NCBI RefSeq assembly: GCF_036347135.1
Contig: NZ_CP108938.1
Location: 6,448,001 to 6,512,000 of the forward strand
Length of the DNA: 64,000 nucleotides
Direction of reading: 5' to 3'
Source: Streptomyces sp. NBC_00775
GTDB lineage: Bacteria > Actinomycetota > Actinomycetes > Streptomycetales > Streptomycetaceae
Below the pieces are notes generated by a model. The model saw only the letters and a program-made list of their open reading frames with translations. It did not search any database and had not been told where the DNA came from. The translations under genes and the position numbers were made by a program. Positions within the stretch are counted from its first letter, which is position 1; each line of letters starts with the position of its first letter. This document shows positions 58,434 to 64,000 of this stretch, piece after piece.

Positions 58434-61400
58434 ATGTCCGTGCACAGCCATTCGGCAGCCCATCAAGACGCCGCCGCCACCCCTGAGTTCCCGCGCCACG
58501 TGGTGACCGCGGTGCTCGTCTCCCACGACGGCGCCCGCTGGCTGCCCGAGGCGCTCGCCGGGCTGCTCGGCCAGGAGCGCCCCGTGCAGAACGCGGTGGC
58601 GGCCGACACCGGCAGCGCGGACGACTCCGCCCAGCTGCTCACCGACGCCCTCGGCGCCGACCGTGTGCTGCATCTCGCCCGCCGCACCGGTTTCGGCCAG
58701 GCCGTCGAAGAGGCCACCCGCAGCGCCAGTGTGCTCACCCCGGACGACTTGCCCTACCTGAAGCGCCCCAGCGGCTGGGACCCGGTCACGCGCACGTGGC
58801 GCGACGACGCGTACGACATGCCGGACCTCCCGCACGGCGAGCCCGAGCAGTGGCTGTGGCTGCTGCACGACGACAGTGCCCCCGAGCCGGACGCCCTGGC
58901 ACAGATGCTGCGGGTCGTGGAGAACGAGCGGGAGGTCGGCCAGGAAGTCGCCGTCGTGGGCCCCAAGCTCCGCGGCTGGTACGACCGCCGTCAGCTGCTC
59001 GAAGTCGGCGTCACCATCGCCAACTCCGGCCGCCGCTGGACGGGTCTGGACCGCCGCGAACAGGACCAGGGCCAGCACGACCACGTCCACCCCGTGCTGT
59101 CCGTCTCCACCGCCGGAATGCTGATCCGGCGCGATGTCTTCGAGGAACTCGGCGGCTTCGACCGCCGACTGCCGCTGATGCGCGACGACGTCGACCTGTG
59201 CTGGCGCGCCCAGACCGCGGGCCACCGCGTCCTCGTCGCCCCCGAAGCGGTCGTACGGCACGCCGAGGCGGCCTCCCGCGAGCGCCGCACCGTCGACTGC
59301 GTGGGCCGCACCTCCGCGTCCCCGCACAAGGTCGACAAGGCGGGCGCCGTCTACACCCTCCTCGTCAACGCCCGTACCGCGCAGCTGCCCTGGATCCTGA
59401 TCCGCCTGGTCCTGGGCACCCTGCTGCGCACGGTCGCGTATCTCGTCGGCAAGGTCCCTGGACAGGCGGTCGACGAGATCCGCGGTCTCCTGGGCACCCT
59501 GCTGCGCCCGGAGCGGATCATCGCGGGCCGCCGCAGGCGCGGCCGGCCCCAGATCGACAAGGGCGAGCTGCGGGCGCTGTTCCCGCCGCCCGGCGCGACC
59601 GTACGGGCCACCGTCGAACAGGTCGCGAGCAACTTCGGGGGCAGCTCCGACCCCGAGGCCACGGCCGGTGCCGGACGGCACGGCAGCGCGGTCGAGTCCG
59701 GACCGGGCGGCGACGACGCGGACTTCCTGGAGATCGAGCAGTTCGCGCGGCTCAAGCGGGTCGCCCGCAACCCCGGTCCGATGCTCTTCCTGGTGCTGCT
59801 GTTCGTCTCGCTCCTGGCCTGCCGCCAACTGCTCGGCAGCGGGGCGCTCGCGGGCGGCGCGCTGCTGCCCGCGCCCGCGGACTCCTCCGAGCTGTGGTCG
59901 CGCTACCTCGACGGCTGGCATCCGGTGGGCGCGGGCGGCACCCAGTCCGCGCCGCCCTACCTCGCGCTCGTCGCGCTGCTGTCCTCGCTGCTCCTCGGCT
60001 CCACCGGGCTCGCGGTCACCGTGCTCCTGGTGGCCTCCGTGCCGCTCGCCGGCTTCGCCGCGTACTTCGCCTCGCGCCCCCTCGTCGAGTCGCGCCTGCT
60101 GCGCGCCTGGGCGTCCGTGGCGTACGCCTTCCTGCCCGCCGCCACCGGCGCGCTCGCGGGCGGCCGTATCGGCACCGCCGTCCTCGCGATCCTGCTGCCG
60201 CTCATCGCGCGCGCGGGCATGGCCGCGAGCGGGCTGACGCACTCCTCCGGGGCGCGCGGCAGCTGGCGCGCCACCTGGGCCTACGCCCTGCTGCTGACGT
60301 TCACCACGGCGTTCACGCCGATCGTGTGGCCCATCGCGCTGGTCCTTGGCATCGCACTCCTCGTAGTGCGCAGGAACGAGATCGTCGCCTACGGGTTGCG
60401 TTTCCTGGCCCAGCTCGGCACCCCGCTGCTGATCCTCGCCCCCTGGTCGCTGACGCTGCTCCCGTTCGGCTTCTTCAAGGAAGCCGGTCTGGAGTACGGC
60501 GACAGCGCGGCCTCCGCGCTCGACCTGCTCGGCGCCAGCCCCGGCGGCCCCGGGACCGTCAGCGGGCTGATGCTGTTCGGCATCGTGCTGGCCGCGCTGG
60601 CCGCCCTGCTGCGCGGCGGGCGACAGCAGTCGGTGTGGGTCGCCTGGGCTGCCGCCCTGGTCGCGCTCGTCTTCGCCGTGCTGTCCAACAGCTCCACCTG
60701 GGCCGGGCCCGCGACCCTCGTCTACGGCCTCGGGCTCCTTGCCGCCGCCGCGGTCGGCGCCGACGGGGCACGCGCGCGTGTGGCCGAGCAGAGCTTCGGC
60801 TGGCGCCAGCCGGTGGCCGCGCTCATCGCCTTCGCCTGCGCGGCGGGGCCGCTGCTCGTCGCCGCCGGGTGGATCATCGGGGGCGCCGACGGGCCCGTGG
60901 AGCGCCGCGACCCGGTGCAGGTGCCCGCGTTCGTCGCCGAGGAGAGCGGCACGCGCGACCAGGCCCGCACCCTCGTCCTCGACAGCCGCTCGGCCGCCAA
61001 GGTCGGCTACACCCTCGTGCGCGGCTCCGGCGCCCGCCTCGGCGACGCCGAACTCGCGGCGGCGGACGGCGCGAACAAGAAGCTCGACAAGGTCGTCGCC
61101 AACCTCGTGGCCGGCTCCGGCGCCGACCAGGCCGACGAACTCGGCGGCTTCGCCGTGCGCTATGTCCTCGTCCGCAAGGGCGCGCCCCGCGAGATGAGCC
61201 GCGTCCTGGACGCCACACCGGGCCTGACCCGGCTCAGCCAGCAGGACGGCAGCGCCCTGTGGCGCGTCGACCGGCAGGTCTCGCGCGCCGCGATCGTCCC
61301 CAAGTCCGGCGACGCGACGTCCATCGCGGCCGGACCCGTCGAACTGCACACGACCATCCCCGCCGGAGCCGACGGCCGCGTCCTGCGCCTCGCCGACACG

Positions 61401-62120
61401 GCCAACGAGGGCTGGACGGCGACCCTGGACGGAAAGCCGCTCACCCGCACCACGGTCGACGGCTGGGCGCAGGGCTTCGAACTGCCCACCACCGGCGGCA
61501 CGTTGGACGTCACCTTCGACGCTCCGGTGAGCCACACCGCCTGGCTGTGGGCGCAGGGCGCGCTCGCCGTCGTCCTCGTGGTGCTCGCCCTGCCCGGGCG
61601 GCGCCGGGACGTCGACGACGACCTCCCCGAGGAGCAGGCCGTCCCCGCCCAGGACGTCACGGGCGAGGGCCGCCGCGCCCGCCGTCTGCGCGCCCAGGCC
61701 GAGGCGGAGGCCGAGCAGGCCGCCGAGAACGCCGAGCCCACCGAGGGCGCCGACACCCTTCCTCCTCCGGAGGAGGAGGTCCCGGCCGCCGTCCCGCAAC
61801 AGCAGGCGTACGGCGAGTGGGACACACCGAGCTACGCGGGCGCCGACTACGGCACCTACGGCGGCGAGCAGTACCAGGGCCAGCAGCAGTACCCGGCGGG
61901 CACCTACGAGCAGCCGTACCAGGCGGACCCCTACCAGAGCGGCCAGTACGACCCGTACGCCTACGGGGGCACCACGTCGTACGACCAGACGTACGGCGGC
62001 CAGGGCTACGACGCGGCGGGCCAGGGCTACGACCCGGCGTACGACCCGGCGCAGCCCCCGATGCCCGCGCAGCCGCCGCACGGCACCGACAGTGAGCGCC
62101 CCGACGGGAGCCAGCAGTGA
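58434..62120 (+). CDS. Large membrane glycosyltransferase (GT2 plus multi-TM) with Tyr/Gly/Gln-rich tail
   Basis: A 1228-residue protein. Residues about 20-330 form a GT-A domain (VVTAVLVSHDGARWLPEALA, WLWLLHDDSAPEPDALAQML with the DxD-like DDS, GGFDRRLPLMRDDVDLCWRA). Residues about 440-850 contain roughly 10-12 transmembrane helices (MLFLVLLFVSLLACRQLLGS, YALLLTFTTAFTPIVWPIAL). Residues 850-1040 are a predicted extracellular beta region, then one more helix (TAWLWAQGALAVVLVVLALP). The last about 130 residues repeat YGGQGYDAAGQGYDPAYDPA-like units and are disordered. It overlaps the next gene by GTGA. This family occurs beside whiB in actinobacteria and probably builds a wall glycan; substrate unknown. 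Confidence 0.88.
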   Translation: MSVHSHSAAHQDAAATPEFPRHVVTAVLVSHDGARWLPEALAGLLGQERPVQNAVAADTGSADDSAQLLTDALGADRVLHLARRTGFGQAVEEATRSASVLTPDDLPYLKRPSGWDPVTRTWRDDAYDMPDLPHGEPEQWLWLLHDDSAPEPDALAQMLRVVENEREVGQEVAVVGPKLRGWYDRRQLLEVGVTIANSGRRWTGLDRREQDQGQHDHVHPVLSVSTAGMLIRRDVFEELGGFDRRLPLMRDDVDLCWRAQTAGHRVLVAPEAVVRHAEAASRERRTVDCVGRTSASPHKVDKAGAVYTLLVNARTAQLPWILIRLVLGTLLRTVAYLVGKVPGQAVDEIRGLLGTLLRPERIIAGRRRRGRPQIDKGELRALFPPPGATVRATVEQVASNFGGSSDPEATAGAGRHGSAVESGPGGDDADFLEIEQFARLKRVARNPGPMLFLVLLFVSLLACRQLLGSGALAGGALLPAPADSSELWSRYLDGWHPVGAGGTQSAPPYLALVALLSSLLLGSTGLAVTVLLVASVPLAGFAAYFASRPLVESRLLRAWASVAYAFLPAATGALAGGRIGTAVLAILLPLIARAGMAASGLTHSSGARGSWRATWAYALLLTFTTAFTPIVWPIALVLGIALLVVRRNEIVAYGLRFLAQLGTPLLILAPWSLTLLPFGFFKEAGLEYGDSAASALDLLGASPGGPGTVSGLMLFGIVLAALAALLRGGRQQSVWVAWAAALVALVFAVLSNSSTWAGPATLVYGLGLLAAAAVGADGARARVAEQSFGWRQPVAALIAFACAAGPLLVAAGWIIGGADGPVERRDPVQVPAFVAEESGTRDQARTLVLDSRSAAKVGYTLVRGSGARLGDAELAAADGANKKLDKVVANLVAGSGADQADELGGFAVRYVLVRKGAPREMSRVLDATPGLTRLSQQDGSALWRVDRQVSRAAIVPKSGDATSIAAGPVELHTTIPAGADGRVLRLADTANEGWTATLDGKPLTRTTVDGWAQGFELPTTGGTLDVTFDAPVSHTAWLWAQGALAVVLVVLALPGRRRDVDDDLPEEQAVPAQDVTGEGRRARRLRAQAEAEAEQAAENAEPTEGADTLPPPEEEVPAAVPQQQAYGEWDTPSYAGADYGTYGGEQYQGQQQYPAGTYEQPYQADPYQSGQYDPYAYGGTTSYDQTYGGQGYDAAGQGYDPAYDPAQPPMPAQPPHGTDSERPDGSQQ

Positions 62121-63616
62121 ACCGCACCACCCTGTCCCTGATCGCCGGCGCGACCGCGCTCGCCGCCGTCACCGGATTCGCCGCGCTCAGCGCACCGGCC
62201 GCCTCCGGCGACGCGAGCACCGCCAGGACGGCCGCCCAACTGCCCGTGGAGCGCACCAGCCTGCTCTGCCCGCAGCCCAGCACCTCCGACATCGCGGACA
62301 CCGCGTACACGTCCTTCACGCCCGTCTCGAAGGGCACCGGTGACAGCGGCAAGGCCGAACTCCAGTCGGCTACCGAGGAGTCGGCGGGCGCGGCCGGCGG
62401 CAAGAAGAGCGGCAAGAGTGCCGACAAGCCGGTTGTGACACCCAAGGAGCCCGGCAAGCCGGCCACCGGCGACAGCTCGGGCGCCGAGGCGCCCGCCCTC
62501 GTCGGCACCGCCGAGGGCAGGTTCGCGCCGGGCTGGACCGTCCAGGAGACCACCGAGGTCGCCGCGGGCACCGGGCGCGGTCTGCTCGGCACCAACTGCA
62601 CCGCCCCGGACACCGAGTTCTGGTTCCCGGGCGCCAGCACCGCCGCCGACCGCACCGACTACGTGCACCTGACCAACCCCGACGACTCGGCCGCCGTCGT
62701 CGACATCGAGCTGTACGGCAAGGACGGTGCCCTCAAGTCCACGGTGGGCGACGGGATCACGGTCCAGCCCCACGCCAGCGAGCCGATCCTGCTGAACACG
62801 CTCACCGACGACGCGCAGACCAACCTCACGGTGCACGTGACGGTCCGCAGCGGCCGCGTCGGAGCCACCGTGCAGGCCCTGGACGACAAGCTCGGCGGCG
62901 ACTGGCTGGCCGCCTCCACCGACCCCGCGCGCAGCCTCGTCCTGCCGGGCATCCCCAAGGACGCCACCTCCGTGCGCCTGGTCGCCTTCGTGCCCGGCGA
63001 CACCGACGCCGACCTGAAGGTGCGCCTCGCCACCCCTTCGGGGCTGATCACGCCCGCGGGGCACGAGACGCTGCACGTGAAGGCCGGCATGACCGCCGCG
63101 ATCGACCTCGGTGACGTCACACGGGGCGAAGCGGGCTCCCTGGTGCTGACGCCGACCGGCACGTCGGTTCCGGTCGTCGCCGCCCTGCGGGTCGTCCGCG
63201 GCACGGGCGCCAAGCAGGAGACCGCTTTCATCCCCGCCACCAGCCAGGTCGGCACGCGCGCGACGGTCGCGGACAACAGCTCCAAGGGCACCACGCTCGC
63301 CCTGGCCGCCCCCGGTCGCGCTGCTCAGGTCAAGGTCACCGCGTCCGCGGGCAGCGGTGGCGGTACGGCCGTGACGAAGACGTTCACGATCAAGGCCGGC
63401 ACGACCCAGAACGTCGAGGCACCGGTCCCGGCCGGCCTCAAGGGGACGTACGCGCTCACGGTCGAACCGGTCTCCGGAGGCCCCGTCTACGCCTCCCGGA
63501 TGCTCGCCGTCACCGAGGAGGGCGTCCCCGGCTTCACGGTCCAGACCCTCCCGGACGACCGCGGAACGGTCGCGGTACCGGCGGCCGATCAGGATCTCTC
63601 GGTGCTGCTGAAGTAG
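62117..63616 (+). CDS. DUF5719 family secreted/membrane-anchored protein
   Basis: A 499-residue protein coupled to the large glycosyltransferase (GTG 62117). The N-terminus is a signal peptide or anchor (TLSLIAGATALAAVTGFAAL). A Lys/Gly/Ser linker (about 90-125) and several beta repeats follow, including TEFWFPGASTAADRTDYVHL and SLVLPGIPKDATSVRLVAFV with the final VYASRMLAVTEEGVPGFTVQ. The pattern is the DUF5719 family. Cysteines at LLCPQ and TNCTAP may form a disulfide. Obligate neighbourhood with the glycosyltransferase suggests it assists or anchors that enzyme's product; no catalytic motif is visible. Confidence 0.8.
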   Translation: MNRTTLSLIAGATALAAVTGFAALSAPAASGDASTARTAAQLPVERTSLLCPQPSTSDIADTAYTSFTPVSKGTGDSGKAELQSATEESAGAAGGKKSGKSADKPVVTPKEPGKPATGDSSGAEAPALVGTAEGRFAPGWTVQETTEVAAGTGRGLLGTNCTAPDTEFWFPGASTAADRTDYVHLTNPDDSAAVVDIELYGKDGALKSTVGDGITVQPHASEPILLNTLTDDAQTNLTVHVTVRSGRVGATVQALDDKLGGDWLAASTDPARSLVLPGIPKDATSVRLVAFVPGDTDADLKVRLATPSGLITPAGHETLHVKAGMTAAIDLGDVTRGEAGSLVLTPTGTSVPVVAALRVVRGTGAKQETAFIPATSQVGTRATVADNSSKGTTLALAAPGRAAQVKVTASAGSGGGTAVTKTFTIKAGTTQNVEAPVPAGLKGTYALTVEPVSGGPVYASRMLAVTEEGVPGFTVQTLPDDRGTVAVPAADQDLSVLLK

Positions 63617-63640
63617 GGCCGGCCGGAGAAAACGGGCTCC

Positions 63641-63725
63641 ACGCGCGCGTGCGGGGTGCTTGCGAGAGTTTTCGCCCCGCACACGTGCGTGCCGGAAACT
63701 CTCGCAGCACCCCGCACGCGCGCGT
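63641..63725. terminator. Long imperfect hairpin between convergent genes
   Basis: Arms 63641-63674 and 63692-63725 pair over about 33 bp with one bulge and a mismatch around an 17-nt loop. The stem core is ACGCGCGCGTGCGGGGTGC. It lies between the DUF5719 stop and the stop of the leftward metallopeptidase-family gene. Confidence 0.85.
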
Positions 63726-63775
63726 TCCGTGAAGTCGTAGTACTCGTACGGGTGTCAGTTCGCCCCGTATGGGTG

Positions 63776-64000
63776 TCAGTCCTCGCCGTACCGCGGATCC
63801 ACCGTCTCCGGTGTCAGCCCCAGCAGTTCCGCGACCTGCTCCACGACGACCTCGTGCACCAGGGCGGCGCGCTCGTCGCGGCCCTTGGTGCGGATCTCGA
63901 CCGGGCGGCGGTAGACGACCACGCGCGCGGGGCGGCCCTCGTGTGCCGGAATCGTGCCGCCCAGAGGCACCGCCTCGTCGCTCCAGCCGTCGCCGGAGCC
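63776..64000 (-). CDS. Metallopeptidase-family protein, C-terminal part (start outside window)
   Basis: The last 74 codons of a leftward gene, open to the window edge. It reads WSDEAVPLGGTIPAHEGRPA, RVVVYRRPVEIRTKGRDERA, then ALVHEVVVEQVAELLGLTPE and a short acidic end. This resembles the C-terminus of the zincin-like metallopeptidase family found near whiB in actinobacteria (the Rv3259-type gene). In typical members the zinc helix is HExxH; here only HE is visible and the second His position is Val, so zinc binding is doubtful. Identification rests on context plus short similarity. Confidence 0.55.
   Translation of the reverse strand, partial: GSGDGWSDEAVPLGGTIPAHEGRPARVVVYRRPVEIRTKGRDERAALVHEVVVEQVAELLGLTPETVDPRYGED

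Noticed and set aside
57885..62081. A 1398-codon leftward open frame antisense to the large glycosyltransferase
   Set aside because: It is the mirror of a high-GC gene. It has low-complexity Arg/Gly/Ala/Glu composition, no domain and no ribosome-binding site, and the rightward frame has clear GT2 motifs and conserved starts.
33701..62120. A secondary-metabolite cluster, suggested by glycosyltransferases, sugar nucleotide genes and a methyltransferase
   Set aside because: No polyketide, peptide-synthetase, terpene or RiPP core enzyme is present. The genes fit cell-wall glycopolymer and core metabolism.

Overview
The window is a high-GC actinobacterial chromosome segment, almost certainly from a Streptomyces. 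It carries a whiB gene whose 87-residue product matches the sporulation regulator, coenzyme F420 genes, LPxTG/LAxTG sortase substrates, many GTG/TTG starts, GTGA/ATGA-coupled operons, and the palindromic intergenic repeats typical of the genus. No rRNA, tRNA, CRISPR array, prophage, insertion sequence or large natural-product cluster is visible. It reads as core chromosome rather than accessory DNA. || Region 1 (1-8300): the 3' part of a betaine/proline-type ABC transporter ATPase diverges from a histidine-ammonia-lyase-like gene coupled to an RpiR-type regulator. Next come a small membrane protein, a leftward four-gene operon of three roadblock/LC7 proteins and one DUF4388 protein, a decayed 31-bp tandem repeat, and a divergent diaminopimelate-decarboxylase-like enzyme. 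|| Region 2 (8300-14000): the histidine-utilisation operon, comprising urocanate hydratase, an M20 amidohydrolase, formimidoylglutamate deiminase and imidazolonepropionase. It lies behind a promoter with two nested inverted repeats. The true histidine ammonia-lyase is probably elsewhere, because the lyase-like protein at the window's start lacks the serine needed for the MIO cofactor. || Region 3 (14000-18200): a sigma-like/zinc-finger/ricin fusion protein, a SigB/SigF-family sigma factor, an anti-sigma antagonist and an RsbW-like ATP-binding protein. The last three form a partner-switching set. || Region 4 (18300-22600): a four-gene cell-surface operon with two sortase-anchored proteins that share a duplicated domain and two membrane-anchored Ig-like proteins, one resembling DUF916. 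|| Region 5 (22600-37200): a POT peptide transporter, an OmpR/HK two-component pair, GtrA, purK-purE, two M19 dipeptidase paralogues (the second has lost all metal ligands), VOC and CGNR proteins, UDP-glucose dehydrogenase, acyl-CoA dehydrogenase and a HAD hydrolase. || Region 6 (37400-54300): a Cys/Met-rich copper-storage-like protein, a CbrC-like protein, a methyltransferase, five LytR-CpsA-Psr (LCP) proteins around a glycosyltransferase and a thioesterase, a TIGR03089 protein, a PGRP-type amidase, an NDP-sugar pyrophosphorylase and an AlkA-like glycosylase. This is a cell-envelope glycopolymer neighbourhood. || Region 7 (54300-64000): fbiB-fbiA (F420 biosynthesis), cysteine dioxygenase, whiB, a giant membrane glycosyltransferase coupled to a DUF5719 protein, and the end of a metallopeptidase-family gene. 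The gene content from purK/purE through LCP, TIGR03089, GDP-mannose-type pyrophosphorylase, fbiAB and whiB parallels the purK-whiB2 segment of mycobacteria. || Short tandem repeats are unusually frequent in the gaps, with units of 18, 23, 31, 36 and 37 bp. Several run into the 3' end of the adjacent gene.
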